Positions 17,018 to 25,426 of a stretch of DNA of 64,000 nt are shown here, piece by piece. Position 1 is the first letter of the stretch, and each line of letters starts with the position of its first letter. The DNA is from an uncultured Flavobacteriaceae bacterium (GTDB lineage Bacteria > Bacteroidota > Bacteroidia > Flavobacteriales > Flavobacteriaceae), in NCBI GenBank assembly GCA_947488345.1, contig CANKZQ010000002.1, positions 620,001 through 684,000 on the forward strand, written 5' to 3'. The position numbers and the translations under genes are program-made. The notes under the pieces were generated by a model, which saw only the letters and a list, made by a program, of their open reading frames with translations, did not search any database and had not been told where the DNA came from.

Positions 17018-17398
17018 TTAAGCACCGATTGTATGTTTCAATTCACTAATTTGATTTTCCCAAAACATCTTAGATTCTTCAACTTCATCATCGTCTGCAA
17101 AAGCGGTTACAATAAGCGAAACATCTTTCGTAATGGCATCGACCTCAATTCTAAACTCAAAAAATGTATCATCATCTTCTGCGAGCCATTTATAACGAAT
17201 ACGCTCATTTGTTTTATAAGATACTCGTTTCGCTTCCTCCTCTGAATCGTCCCAAATGAATGTAAATAAATCACTTCTGGAATTTACATTATCAGCAAAC
17301 CATTCTGCCAAACCATCAGGTGTAGACAAGTACTGATACAAGAACGCTGGAGATGAGTGTATGGGAAACTCTATATCGAATTTAATTTTTTCTGACAT
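17018..17398 (-). CDS. START-like / AHSA1-type domain protein
   Basis: The 126-aa protein follows the small START/SRPBCC pattern common in Bacteroidetes: FDIEFPIHSSPAFLYQYLSTPDGLAEWFADNV, then FIWDDSEEEAKRV, then a final helix (MFWENQISELKHTIG). Such domains form a hydrophobic ligand-binding cavity. No ligand or partner can be named. It is a single-gene unit with its own terminator, transcribed away from the tRNA-Met gene. Confidence 0.9.
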   Translation of the reverse strand: MSEKIKFDIEFPIHSSPAFLYQYLSTPDGLAEWFADNVNSRSDLFTFIWDDSEEEAKRVSYKTNERIRYKWLAEDDDTFFEFRIEVDAITKDVSLIVTAFADDDEVEESKMFWENQISELKHTIGA

Positions 17399-17481
17399 TT
17401 AATTTTTTTTTCTCTAGGAGTGACAATATATATATTATTTATTTGATAAAAAACTTTTTGCAAAAATTTAAACATTCATGC

Positions 17482-17511
17482 TTGTGTCAACTAAATTTGT
17501 TTTTATATTTG
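17482..17511 (+). promoter_or_regulatory. Promoter of tRNA-Met: TTG-N19-TATATTTG
   Basis: TTG at 17482-17484 and TATATTTG at 17504-17511 are separated by 19 bp, matching the Bacteroidetes primary sigma consensus. Transcription would start about 5 nt before the tRNA. The rpmH promoter has the same spacing. Confidence 0.75.
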
Positions 17512-17523
17512 CAACCGCGAAAT

Positions 17524-17597
17524 GGCGAGGTAGCTCAGATGGTTAGAGCGCAGGATTCATAACCCTGAGGTCGGCAGTTCAATTCTGCTCCTCGCTA
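17524..17597 (+). tRNA. tRNA-Met (anticodon CAU)
   Basis: A 74-nt cloverleaf: acceptor GGCGAGG with CCTCGCT, D-arm GCTCAGATGGTTAGAGC, anticodon loop TTCATAA, and T-arm with TTCAATT. G1-U72 is a wobble pair rather than the unpaired end typical of initiator tRNA, so an elongator is likelier; an Ile tRNA with modified C34 is possible. CCA is not encoded. Confidence 0.95.
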
Positions 17598-17601
17598 CAA
17601 G

Positions 17602-17630
17602 AAAAAGCTCCAAAATTGGAGCTTTTTTTA
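17602..17630 (+). terminator. Rho-independent terminator of tRNA-Met
   Basis: AAAAAGCTCCA and TGGAGCTTTTT form an uninterrupted stem around a 4-nt loop, followed by a T-run, 5 nt after the tRNA. Confidence 0.9.
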
Positions 17631-17682
17631 TTTCGAAAAACGTAGCAAGCTTGCTTGTTTAAGTTTAGAGAAATAAAAAATG

Positions 17683-17708
17683 AGCAACACAAAAAGTGTT
17701 GCTTTTTC
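17683..17708 (+). terminator. Second terminator-like hairpin
   Basis: AGCAACAC and GTGTTGCT form an 8-bp stem with an AAAAA loop and are followed by TTTTC. No gene lies between it and the tRNA terminator. It may be a back-up terminator or the end of an unseen small RNA. Confidence 0.6.
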
Positions 17709-17927
17709 TTGTAAAACTTGCCCCATTCAGAACCAGCGAAGCTAATTCCTGTTCAAAACTCAAAATACTTATACTATACGAAGGTGATTCGTTTTCTTGT
17801 AAAGCATCTTCAACTCAGCATCAGCAAAATCAATTCTTAACAAACGAAGTAAGGACATCCCAACTTTAATTACTCCAGATACGCAACCAACACTCAACTT
17901 TTTAATCTTCTAAGAAAGCAACCAGTC

Positions 17928-18308
17928 ATGAAAAAAATAAGCTATTTCATTTTTATTGTATTCTTCGGGCTTACAGGATGTAACAGCGATGAATCTATCT
18001 CTCAAGAAAGTGAACTTAAGACCTTACAAGAACAGTTTGAAGAAATTACGGACATGATTGAAGGTGTGACTTGCAGTGATCCTGATAATTGGACTTTTAC
18101 TGCATATGGCAGTAAAGCATGCGGTGGCCCCCAAGGTTTTATAGCCTATCCTCTTGCAATTGATACCGTCACCTTTCTCGAAAAAATAGAAGCTTATACG
18201 CTTGCAGAGGAAGAATTCAATACAAAATGGGGTGTCATCTCTGATTGTGCGGTAGTTCCAAGCCCAGGAAGTGTGACCTGCGAAAATGGAAAACCTGTTC
18301 TCAAATAA
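17928..18308 (+). CDS. Small hypothetical lipoprotein
   Basis: The 126-aa protein has a clear lipoprotein signal (MKKISYFIFIVFFGLTGC). The mature part begins with an acidic helix (SELKTLQEQFEEITDMIE), then a Cys-containing region (TCSDPDNWTFTAYGSKACGG, DCAVVPSPGSVTCENGKP) with four Cys that could form two disulphides. The compact Cys pattern recalls small secreted inhibitors, but I recognise no family. It is an isolated gene; the convergent neighbour is the M15 peptidase. Confidence 0.8.
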   Translation: MKKISYFIFIVFFGLTGCNSDESISQESELKTLQEQFEEITDMIEGVTCSDPDNWTFTAYGSKACGGPQGFIAYPLAIDTVTFLEKIEAYTLAEEEFNTKWGVISDCAVVPSPGSVTCENGKPVLK

Positions 18309-18337
18309 TCATTTTAGTGAACCCAACATTTCATTCT

Positions 18338-18373
18338 TAAAAAAGAAAAAACCCAAGTAGCACAACTTGGGTT
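18338..18373 (-). terminator. Terminator of the M15 peptidase gene
   Basis: AACCCAAGT and ACTTGGGTT form a 9-bp stem around a 6-nt loop. On the minus strand the hairpin runs into TTTTTTCTTTTTT. It lies 23 nt beyond the peptidase stop. Confidence 0.85.
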
Positions 18374-18396
18374 CTTTACAAGGGAGAAAGTAATCT

Positions 18397-19140
18397 CTAA
18401 AATAGTAGGCTTCTATTGATGCCTAAAATATTATCCTTTGTATAGGTATTCAAGAAACTATCTGTAAAATGATTTTTACCTAATAAAGGCTGTTTCTTTA
18501 ATATCGCCTGAATATCTCTTTGACTGTAATCTTCTAACATGGGCTTTGCTAATTCTGCAAAACTATAGTGCCATGGCTCATATTTAAACCCTTTACGACT
18601 ATGATCATTAGTATACACTCTATAATAGCCATATTTATGTGCATTGGTATCCATCCATTCTCTAAAAGATTTATAAATACCATATCCGTGAAAATTCTTG
18701 GTACTTAATGGATATCTCGATGTTTTAATACTTCCATCAACAACATCTATTTCTGTACCCCAATGATGTCTAGAACTTCCTGGTATCGCTGTATATCTTA
18801 TATTATACAATACCGCATGCTTAGATGACAAATTTCTAGAGCGGTATCTTTTATATTTACGAGTCCATATCAAGTTTTGATGATTAAAACTTCTATAGCT
18901 AGATACGACTCTAATATTCATTCCACTCTTTCGAGCCGCATAATTCATTTCTAAAAAGGCTTGATGGGCCTTTTTTTGCAATTTATATCCCGTTCCGTAA
19001 AGTTTAGGGTTGCCTTTACCTATCAAATCACTTTCTGAAAAAATAGATGTTTTGGTATTGGTAAATGCCAAATTTGGACTTGATATCACTACAATACCTG
19101 CAAAAGCGGAGTTTTTTAAAAATTTTCTTCTTGAATTCAC
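18397..19140 (-). CDS. M15 family (VanY-like) D-Ala-D-Ala carboxypeptidase with Tat-like leader
   Basis: The 247-aa protein carries the zinc-peptidase signatures SSRHHWGTEIDVV (SxHHxGxAxD type) around residue 122 and EPWHYSF near residue 193, as in VanY/DacB-like enzymes that trim peptidoglycan stem peptides. The N-terminus (MNSRRKFLKNSAFAGIVVIS) has twin arginines in an RRKFLK context followed by a weakly hydrophobic stretch, which fits Tat export; tatC is in this window. The start is GTG at 19140. The 5' leader contains an imperfect 10-bp hairpin (19174-19209). Confidence 0.9.
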   Translation of the reverse strand: MNSRRKFLKNSAFAGIVVISSPNLAFTNTKTSIFSESDLIGKGNPKLYGTGYKLQKKAHQAFLEMNYAARKSGMNIRVVSSYRSFNHQNLIWTRKYKRYRSRNLSSKHAVLYNIRYTAIPGSSRHHWGTEIDVVDGSIKTSRYPLSTKNFHGYGIYKSFREWMDTNAHKYGYYRVYTNDHSRKGFKYEPWHYSFAELAKPMLEDYSQRDIQAILKKQPLLGKNHFTDSFLNTYTKDNILGINRSLLF

Positions 19141-19525
19141 CTGAATTTGATTCTTTAATTAAACACGATTAAACTAATCCGCCAAACTCCTTCCCTAAAG
19201 GCGAATTAGATTTAATACAATTCTGTGTAACTAAAATAATTAATATCTCAGGGGGTTTTTAACCTGATTTTTGCAGTTATTAACATTTTGAATGTTTATT
19301 TAATGTTAATAAAATCAAGAACTAAAAATAGTTCTACTATATTTTAAAGTGATGATAATCAATATTTTAAATTTAATATTTAATCATATATACATGTTGC
19401 AGTTATCAACAATATTGAATTTTCATGAATTTCATCAACAAAATGGAAACAGAAAAATAGGGCGATTACTATATGCCCTTATTCAAAATATGATGTAAAA
19501 ACAACTTTAGTAAGCAGTCGTTTTT
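19141..19525 (-). other. Intergenic region upstream of the M15 peptidase
   Basis: About 385 bp without a credible ORF. It holds the terminator of the THUMP methyltransferase gene (19497-19525) and a leader hairpin in front of the peptidase: CTAATTCGCC and GGCGGATTAG on the minus strand, 10 bp with one U-G pair, arms 19174-19183 and 19200-19209. I find no TAnnTTTG match for the peptidase. Confidence 0.5.
19497..19525 (-). terminator. Terminator of the THUMP methyltransferase gene
   Basis: On the minus strand AAAACGACT and AGTTGTTTT pair over 9 bp with one G-U wobble, directly after the stop codon, and the right arm ends in a T-run. Confidence 0.65.
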
Positions 19526-20695
19526 TTAAGCTTTCTTGGGTTGTTTTTTTGCTTTTTTGCTCCCCTCATACATTTCATATTTCACAAATCGACAATCAAG
19601 CTTTCCGTTGTAGACTTGAATTTTTTTAGAGGTTCGTAAGCCTACATTTTTTAAACCCTGCTGAAAGTCAGAAGTAATTAACCAAGCATCTGTATTAGGG
19701 TATCCATGTTTTAAGGTATTACCAATCTCTCGATAAAAAATAGGAACGTCGATCTCCAATCGTTCACCGTAGGGCGGATTGAATAAGACAATTGTTTTTC
19801 CTTCTAAATCTTTCTCTGTATTAAAGAAATTTTCATGTTTGATGTCGATAAACTCCTCTAAATGTGCGTTTTTAACATTATCTACTGCCTTTCGTACAGC
19901 AGACGGTGCTTTGTCATAACCAATTATTTTACGATAAGATTCTCTTGTTTTTTTCAACAAAGATTCGCGAATTTTCTCAAATAACTCTGCATCAAAATCA
20001 TTCCATTTTTCAAAACCGAATTCACGTCTATTGATATTTGCTGGAATATTGTTTGCAATCATTGCCGCCTCAATTAGAATGGTGCCACTACCACACATTG
20101 GGTCTATAAAATGTTGTGTGCCATCATAACCAGAATGCAATACCAATCCCGCTGCTAATACTTCATTAATCGGAGCTATATTCGTAGCACTTCTATAACC
20201 TCTTTTATGCAAAGAATCACCCGAGCTATCTAATGAAACTGTACAAAACTGCTTTTGAATATGAATATTTAACTGCACGTCGGGATGTTTAATATCAATA
20301 TTAGGTCGTTTCCCAAATTTATCACGGAAATAATCGACAATGGCATCTTTAGATTTTAATGCTGTATAGTGTGAATGTGTGAAATTATCAGAATTGACAA
20401 CGGCATCTATAGCGAATGTTCCGTTTTCACTAAAATAGCGTTCCCATTTGATCAACTGTAATTGATTGTATAATTCATCTTCGGAGTTTACTCTGAATTT
20501 TTTAATTGGTTTTAATATCCTAACGGCCGTGCGAAGCGCCAAACTAGCTTTATACATAAAACCGTTATCGCCGACAAAAGAAACGTTTCTAATACCTTCA
20601 CGCACATCCATCGCACCTAATTGTCTTAACTCCTTCGCTAATAAGCCTTCAAAACCAAACATGGTTTTAGCTACCATTTTAAAATTATCACCCAT
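19526..20695 (-). CDS. THUMP-domain class I RNA methyltransferase (RlmL/RlmK-type, guanine-N2)
   Basis: The 389-aa protein has an N-terminal THUMP RNA-binding region (about residues 1-165, starting KMVAKTMFGFEGLLAKEL) and a SAM methyltransferase domain with DPMCGSGTILIEAAMIA around residue 198 and the N6/N2-amino motif NPPYGERL near residue 308. This is the layout of the 23S rRNA m2G2445 enzyme family. I start at the ATG at 20695; the track's TTG is one codon upstream. A TTG-N18-TATTTTTG promoter lies just before it, giving a very short leader. It is divergent from another methyltransferase gene. Confidence 0.92.
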   Translation of the reverse strand: MGDNFKMVAKTMFGFEGLLAKELRQLGAMDVREGIRNVSFVGDNGFMYKASLALRTAVRILKPIKKFRVNSEDELYNQLQLIKWERYFSENGTFAIDAVVNSDNFTHSHYTALKSKDAIVDYFRDKFGKRPNIDIKHPDVQLNIHIQKQFCTVSLDSSGDSLHKRGYRSATNIAPINEVLAAGLVLHSGYDGTQHFIDPMCGSGTILIEAAMIANNIPANINRREFGFEKWNDFDAELFEKIRESLLKKTRESYRKIIGYDKAPSAVRKAVDNVKNAHLEEFIDIKHENFFNTEKDLEGKTIVLFNPPYGERLEIDVPIFYREIGNTLKHGYPNTDAWLITSDFQQGLKNVGLRTSKKIQVYNGKLDCRFVKYEMYEGSKKAKKQPKKA

Positions 20696-20711
20696 CAAAA
20701 AATATTTGCTA

Positions 20712-20740
20712 CAAAAATACCCATTTTTAAAATGCTACAA
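20712..20740 (-). promoter_or_regulatory. Promoter of the THUMP methyltransferase: TTG-N18-TATTTTTG
   Basis: On the minus strand TTG (20740-20738) and TATTTTTG (20719-20712) are 18 bp apart. It predicts a transcript start about 10 nt before the ATG. Confidence 0.65.
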
Positions 20741-20750
20741 TTTGATTTCT

Positions 20751-20758
20751 TACTTTTG
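20751..20758 (+). promoter_or_regulatory. -7 box (TACTTTTG) of the plus-strand methyltransferase
   Basis: An exact TAnnTTTG match lies 28 nt before the ATG at 20787, divergent from the THUMP gene promoter within a 91-bp region. It confirms that the 107-residue upstream extension in the ORF track is not translated. Confidence 0.5.
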
Positions 20759-20786
20759 TTGCCTTATTAATTTTATACAACAAAAA

Positions 20787-21503
20787 ATGGAGTGGTTTCA
20801 ACATTGGTTTGATACAACATATTACCATATTCTCTATCAAGACCGAAATGATGAAGAAGCACAATTATTTATGTGCAACCTTACTTCTTTTTTAAACCTG
20901 AAGAAGAATAGTAAAGTCTTGGATTTACCTTGTGGGAAAGGCAGACATTCGATTTTCTTAAATTCATTAGGTTTTGATGTTATTGGTGCAGACCTATCTA
21001 AAAACAGCATCGCCCATGCTAAAAACTTTGAGAATGAATCACTAAGTTTCGAAGTACATGATATGAGAGATCCTTTCAAAACTAAATTTGACGCTATTCT
21101 TAATCTGTTTACCAGTTTTGGTTATTTCGATGAAGATGAAGTAAATATTAAGGTTCTGAAAAACTTAAAAAACGGACTCTCAGAGAATGGTGTACTAGTG
21201 ATCGATTTTATGAATGTAGCTTTCGTAGAAAAAAAGTTGGTGAAAGAAGAGGTGATTACAAAAAATTCTATCGATTTTAATATACATAGATCCATAGAAA
21301 ATGGCTTTATAAAGAAAGATATTCGCTTTCACGCAGACGGAAATGAGCACCATTACAACGAATACGTTCGTTACATTACGCTCAGCACTTTTAAAAAGTA
21401 TATTGCTGCCGCAGGTTTAAAATTAAAACATACTTTTGGTGATTATGATTTGAATGCGTTTGATATTGAAAATTCGAATCGATTAATATTAGTACTAGAA
21501 TGA
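20787..21503 (+). CDS. Class I SAM-dependent methyltransferase
   Basis: The 238-aa protein has motif I VLDLPCGKGRHSIFLNSLG followed by VIGADLS, typical of small-molecule class I methyltransferases, and a later FDAILNLFTSFGYF region. The substrate cannot be told. The track ORF begins at 20466, but its first 107 residues are antisense to the THUMP gene; the ATG at 20787 (MEWFQHWFDTTYYH) follows a -7 box and fits the family N-terminus. Its TGA overlaps the ATG of the zinc transporter gene (ATGA), so the two are translationally coupled. Confidence 0.9.
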   Translation: MEWFQHWFDTTYYHILYQDRNDEEAQLFMCNLTSFLNLKKNSKVLDLPCGKGRHSIFLNSLGFDVIGADLSKNSIAHAKNFENESLSFEVHDMRDPFKTKFDAILNLFTSFGYFDEDEVNIKVLKNLKNGLSENGVLVIDFMNVAFVEKKLVKEEVITKNSIDFNIHRSIENGFIKKDIRFHADGNEHHYNEYVRYITLSTFKKYIAAAGLKLKHTFGDYDLNAFDIENSNRLILVLE

Positions 21504-22189
21504 ACTATATAGCGCTTATCGCCTCTGTTTTGGTCGGCTACCTAGTTGTTATTTTGGCCAAGCCAAAAGGAAAATCAACACAATTATTACTCTCATTTAG
21601 TGGGGCTTACCTCCTATCTACAACGGTGTTGCATTTACTACCAGAAGTATTTGAATCTCACCAAGAGCATATCGGAGCCTATATTCTCGTAGGTATTTTA
21701 TTACAAACCATTCTAGAATATTTTTCAAAAGGTGTTGAGCATGGGCACGTTCATATTCATAGTCATATCAACAAAATTCCATGGCTCCTATTTTTGAGTT
21801 TGTATATTCATGCTTTTGTTGAAGGCATTCCATTAGCTACTATTGAAAATAGTACTCTTTTATGGGCCATTGTCGTGCATAAAATTCCAATTAGTATTGT
21901 ACTAGTAGCTTTCTTATTGAAATCTGATTTCCTTAAGAAACATGCATTGATGCTCATCATTCTATTTGCATTGATGAGTCCCTTAGGTTCTTTTTTAAGT
22001 GAGAAAATTCCGTTTTTCGCCACCTATCAGCATGCCATAACCGCTATTGTAATTGGTGTATTTTTGCATATTGCTACGGCTATTTTATTTGAAACCACAG
22101 AAAACCATCAATTTAACATAAAGAAATTTGTAGTGGTGTTATTGGGATTTGGAACGGCTATGTTAACCACATATATGATTGGTCACTAA
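21500..22189 (+). CDS. ZIP family metal transporter
   Basis: The 229-aa membrane protein has about eight hydrophobic segments and the ZIP features: an early LLSFSGAYLLSTTVLHLLPE helix, a His-rich cytoplasmic loop (HGHVHIHSHIN), and the metal-site helices with HAFVEGIPLA and VVHKIPISI. It should import zinc or another divalent metal. The start overlaps the upstream methyltransferase by 4 nt and its end overlaps the convergent recQ gene by 4 nt. Confidence 0.92.
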   Translation: MNYIALIASVLVGYLVVILAKPKGKSTQLLLSFSGAYLLSTTVLHLLPEVFESHQEHIGAYILVGILLQTILEYFSKGVEHGHVHIHSHINKIPWLLFLSLYIHAFVEGIPLATIENSTLLWAIVVHKIPISIVLVAFLLKSDFLKKHALMLIILFALMSPLGSFLSEKIPFFATYQHAITAIVIGVFLHIATAILFETTENHQFNIKKFVVVLLGFGTAMLTTYMIGH

Positions 22190-24378
22190 TTGGCTACATT
22201 ACTCAAAAACTTGATCCGCATTAAGCGCAACTCTTCTTCATCATAATCGCCATCAAATTCATCTAAGGCCATTTGAATTTTGTCGCTATCGGCCTCCATA
22301 AAGTAATCATAGATTTCTTCTTGCTGATCTTCGTCTAATAAATCATTAAGACTATAATCAATATTGAGTTTCGTACCAGAATAAACAATACGCTCCATTT
22401 CCTTGGTCAATTCATCCATTGATAGACCTTTAGAACTCGCAATATCAATTAATGGTAGTTTCCTATCTGTATTTTGAATGATGTACAGTTTTAAAGCAGA
22501 ATTCATTCCTGTACTTTTGACGACCAAATCATCAGGACGGGTAATATCATTCTCATCAACATACGTAGAAATTATTGCTAAGAATTCCTTCCCAAATTTC
22601 TTCGCTTTACCATCACCTACGCCGTGCACATTCGACAGTTCTTCAATTGAAATTGGATACTTCAATGTCATATCTTCCAATGATGGATCTTGGAAAACTG
22701 CAAAAGGAGGAACACCTAATTTTTTTCCTACTTTTTTACGTAAATCTTTGAGCATCGCCATCAACTGTTCATCTACGACACCTCCAGAACCTTTTGCATT
22801 TGTGACGATATTCGTATCATCACCCATGGCATACACATGATCTTCAGTCATCATAAACGATTCTGGCTTTTCAAGAAAATCTCTTCCTTTTTCGGTCACT
22901 TTCAATACACCATATTGTTCAATTTCTTTACTCACGTAGCCGGCCACTAATATTTGTCGTATCAAAGCCATCCAATGATTTGCTTCTTTACTCGAACCGG
23001 TTCCGAAAAATGACTGACTATCGGTTTTTCTTGACTTTAGTAATGCATTACTTTTACCAACAATAGTATTGACAACTTCTTTAGACTTATACTCTTGATT
23101 GGTATCTCTTATCACTTCCAATAACAACTTCACATCATCTTGCGCTTCAAACTTCTTTTTCGGATTCCGTACATTGTCATCCATATCAGCACCTTCCCCA
23201 TTCACTTCATCAAATTCTTCACCAAAATAATGTAACAGAAATTTTCGCCTCGACATAGACGTTTCTGCATAAGAAACAACTTCTTGCAGCAATGCATGTC
23301 CTATCTCTTGCTCAGCAACTGGTTTCCCAGATAAAAACTTCTCTAACTTCTCAATGTCCTTATAGGCATAAAATGCCAAACAATAGCCTTCTCCTCCATC
23401 TCGTCCTGCTCTACCCGTTTCTTGATAATAGCTTTCTAAACTCTTTGGGATATCATGATGAATTACAAAACGAACATCTGGCTTGTCTATTCCCATCCCG
23501 AAGGCAATAGTAGCTACTACAACATCGACATCTTCCATCAAAAACATATCTTGATGTTTTGCTCTTTTTTTAGCATCTAAACCCGCATGATATGGTACTG
23601 CTTTGACACCATTTACCTGAAGTATTTGTGCTATTTCCTCGACCTTCTTCCTACTCAAGCAATAGATGATTCCTGATTTTCCCTGGTACTGACGTACGAA
23701 GCGAATAATATCTTTATCGATATCTTTAGTTTTAGGACGCACGTCATAAAAAAGATTTGCTCTATTAAACGAAGCTTTAAAGGTAGTTGCTCCTGTCATT
23801 CCCAAGTTTTTCAAAATATCCTCTTGAACTTTTGGTGTGGCCGTTGCAGTCAACCCAATAATAGGCACATCATCAATTTTCTTAATGATATTTTTTAGGT
23901 TTCTATACTCTGGTCGGAAATCATGTCCCCATTCTGAAATACAATGTGCTTCGTCAATAGCCACAAAAGATATTTTTTGATCTTTTAAGAAGTCAACATA
24001 TTCTTCCTTTGTCAAACTTTCGGGTGCTACATATAATAATTTTGTGATACCATTTCTAATATCATTCATTACTTGAGCGACTTCCGTTTTATTCAAAGAA
24101 GAATTTAACACATGAGCAATACCATGCTCTGATGAGATCCCTCGTATGGCATCTACTTGATTTTTCATTAAAGCGATCAGTGGTGAAACAACAATTGCTG
24201 TTCCTTCTTGAATTAATGCAGGTAATTGATAACACAATGATTTTCCACCACCTGTAGGCATAATAACAAAGGTATTTTCTTTGTTGATTAGACTAGTAAT
24301 CACCTGTTCCTGCAATCCTTTAAATTGACCGAAACCAAAATACTTTTTTAAAGCACTGTGTAAGTCGTTTTTTGTCAC
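22186..24378 (-). CDS. recQ: ATP-dependent DNA helicase RecQ
   Basis: The 730-aa protein shows the RecQ order: helicase domain with Walker A MPTGGGKSLCYQLPA, the DEAH box in IDEAHCISEWGHDFRPEY, motif III LTATATP, motif VI QETGRAGRDG, then RecQ-C/winged helix and an HRDC domain (PPFAVFQDPSLEDM...HGVG) around residues 550-630. An acidic C-terminal tail of about 100 aa follows. The zinc-binding Cys cluster usual in E. coli RecQ is not evident: the stretch after YAETSMSRRKFLLHYFGEEFDE lacks the expected Cys. The start is GTG. It unwinds recombination and repair intermediates. Confidence 0.96.
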   Translation of the reverse strand: MTKNDLHSALKKYFGFGQFKGLQEQVITSLINKENTFVIMPTGGGKSLCYQLPALIQEGTAIVVSPLIALMKNQVDAIRGISSEHGIAHVLNSSLNKTEVAQVMNDIRNGITKLLYVAPESLTKEEYVDFLKDQKISFVAIDEAHCISEWGHDFRPEYRNLKNIIKKIDDVPIIGLTATATPKVQEDILKNLGMTGATTFKASFNRANLFYDVRPKTKDIDKDIIRFVRQYQGKSGIIYCLSRKKVEEIAQILQVNGVKAVPYHAGLDAKKRAKHQDMFLMEDVDVVVATIAFGMGIDKPDVRFVIHHDIPKSLESYYQETGRAGRDGGEGYCLAFYAYKDIEKLEKFLSGKPVAEQEIGHALLQEVVSYAETSMSRRKFLLHYFGEEFDEVNGEGADMDDNVRNPKKKFEAQDDVKLLLEVIRDTNQEYKSKEVVNTIVGKSNALLKSRKTDSQSFFGTGSSKEANHWMALIRQILVAGYVSKEIEQYGVLKVTEKGRDFLEKPESFMMTEDHVYAMGDDTNIVTNAKGSGGVVDEQLMAMLKDLRKKVGKKLGVPPFAVFQDPSLEDMTLKYPISIEELSNVHGVGDGKAKKFGKEFLAIISTYVDENDITRPDDLVVKSTGMNSALKLYIIQNTDRKLPLIDIASSKGLSMDELTKEMERIVYSGTKLNIDYSLNDLLDEDQQEEIYDYFMEADSDKIQMALDEFDGDYDEEELRLMRIKFLSNVAN

Positions 24379-24408
24379 TCTGAATTATTATTATCTGTAT
24401 ATTTTAAA

Positions 24409-24416
24409 TACATTTG
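24409..24416 (+). promoter_or_regulatory. -7 box (TACATTTG) of the KdsD-like gene
   Basis: An exact TAnnTTTG match sits 43 nt before the TTG start at 24460, in the gap shared with the divergent recQ gene. No TTG at the -33 distance. Confidence 0.4.
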
Positions 24417-24459
24417 CAATTAAAGATACTACTTATTTTTATTCTGAAAAAATCAAATT

Positions 24460-25425
24460 TTGAAAATCAAAAAAAATATTTTAGCCATTGCAAAAGAAAC
24501 TATTTCTACTGAAAGTAAAGCGATTGCGAATTTAATAAATTTTTTGGATACCGACTTTGAAAAAGCGGTTAACTTCATCTTAGAAGCGAAAGGAAGGGTG
24601 ATTGTTACTGGTATCGGTAAAAGTGCCAATATTGCCACTAAAATAGTAGCGACCTTAAATTCTACCGGTACGCCTGCGATTTTTATGCACGCTGCTGATG
24701 CCATTCATGGAGATTTAGGAATTGTACAGAAAGATGACGTCGTTATTTGTATTTCTAAAAGTGGAAATACACCAGAAGTAAAAGTATTAGTGCCTTTGAT
24801 CAAAAACTCAAACAACAAAATTATAGCCATTACCGGAAATACGAGTTCTTATTTAGCAACGCATGCCGACTTCACTTTAAATACTTTTGTGGAGCACGAA
24901 GCTTGTCCGAATAATTTAGCTCCAACTACCAGTACCACCGCCCAGTTAGTAATGGGAGATGCCTTGGCTGTTGCCTTATTAGAAATGCGAGCTTTTACGA
25001 GTGAAGATTTTGCGAAATATCACCCTGGCGGTACTTTGGGTAAGCGGTTATACCTTAGGGTTCAAGATCTTGTTGAAAAAAATGAGGCTCCGCAAGTAAG
25101 TTCTACAAGTAATATTCGAGATGTTATCATCGAAATATCTGAAAAACGCTTAGGGACAACTGCTGTGGTTCAAAATGATCGTATTGTTGGAATTATTACT
25201 GATGGTGATATTAGAAGAATGTTAAAAAACAATCAAGATATTGAACATTTGACTGCGAAAGATATCATGAGTAAAGACCCAAAAACAATCGATGTGAATG
25301 CAATGGCCATTGACGCGTTAGAAGTTATGGAAACCCACAATATAACCCAGATTTTGGCTGTTGAAAATGAAACGTATGTAGGTGTTGTTCATTTACATGA
25401 TTTATTAAAAGAAGGAATTATTTAA
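24460..25425 (+). CDS. kdsD: KpsF/GutQ family arabinose-5-phosphate isomerase
   Basis: The 321-aa protein has an SIS sugar-isomerase domain (VIVTGIGKSANIATKIVATLNSTGTPA, CISKSGNTPEV, YHPGGTLGKRL) and two C-terminal CBS domains (about residues 205-320). It interconverts ribulose 5-phosphate and arabinose 5-phosphate, the entry to Kdo for LPS. The frame has no ATG; TTG at 24460 gives the expected (M)KIKKNILAIAKETI and is the probable start. tatC begins one base after its stop, and lptB, also an LPS function, lies downstream on the same strand. Confidence 0.9.
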   Translation: MKIKKNILAIAKETISTESKAIANLINFLDTDFEKAVNFILEAKGRVIVTGIGKSANIATKIVATLNSTGTPAIFMHAADAIHGDLGIVQKDDVVICISKSGNTPEVKVLVPLIKNSNNKIIAITGNTSSYLATHADFTLNTFVEHEACPNNLAPTTSTTAQLVMGDALAVALLEMRAFTSEDFAKYHPGGTLGKRLYLRVQDLVEKNEAPQVSSTSNIRDVIIEISEKRLGTTAVVQNDRIVGIITDGDIRRMLKNNQDIEHLTAKDIMSKDPKTIDVNAMAIDALEVMETHNITQILAVENETYVGVVHLHDLLKEGII

Positions 25426-25426
25426 G

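Larger units (their letters stand above)
17598..17927 (+). other. Intergenic region after tRNA-Met
   Basis: The region holds two terminator-like hairpins (17602 and 17683) and then about 220 bp in which I see no gene. A 21-codon ORF starting ATGAGCAAC overlaps the second hairpin and is not credible. The 5' part of the lipoprotein mRNA at 17928 probably arises here. Confidence 0.55.

Noticed and set aside
17681-17746. 21-codon ORF starting ATGAGCAAC downstream of tRNA-Met
   Set aside because: It lies inside a terminator hairpin and has no packing or conservation evidence.
20466-20786. 107-residue N-terminal extension of the plus-strand methyltransferase
   Set aside because: It is antisense to the THUMP methyltransferase gene, and both divergent promoters lie between 20712 and 20758.
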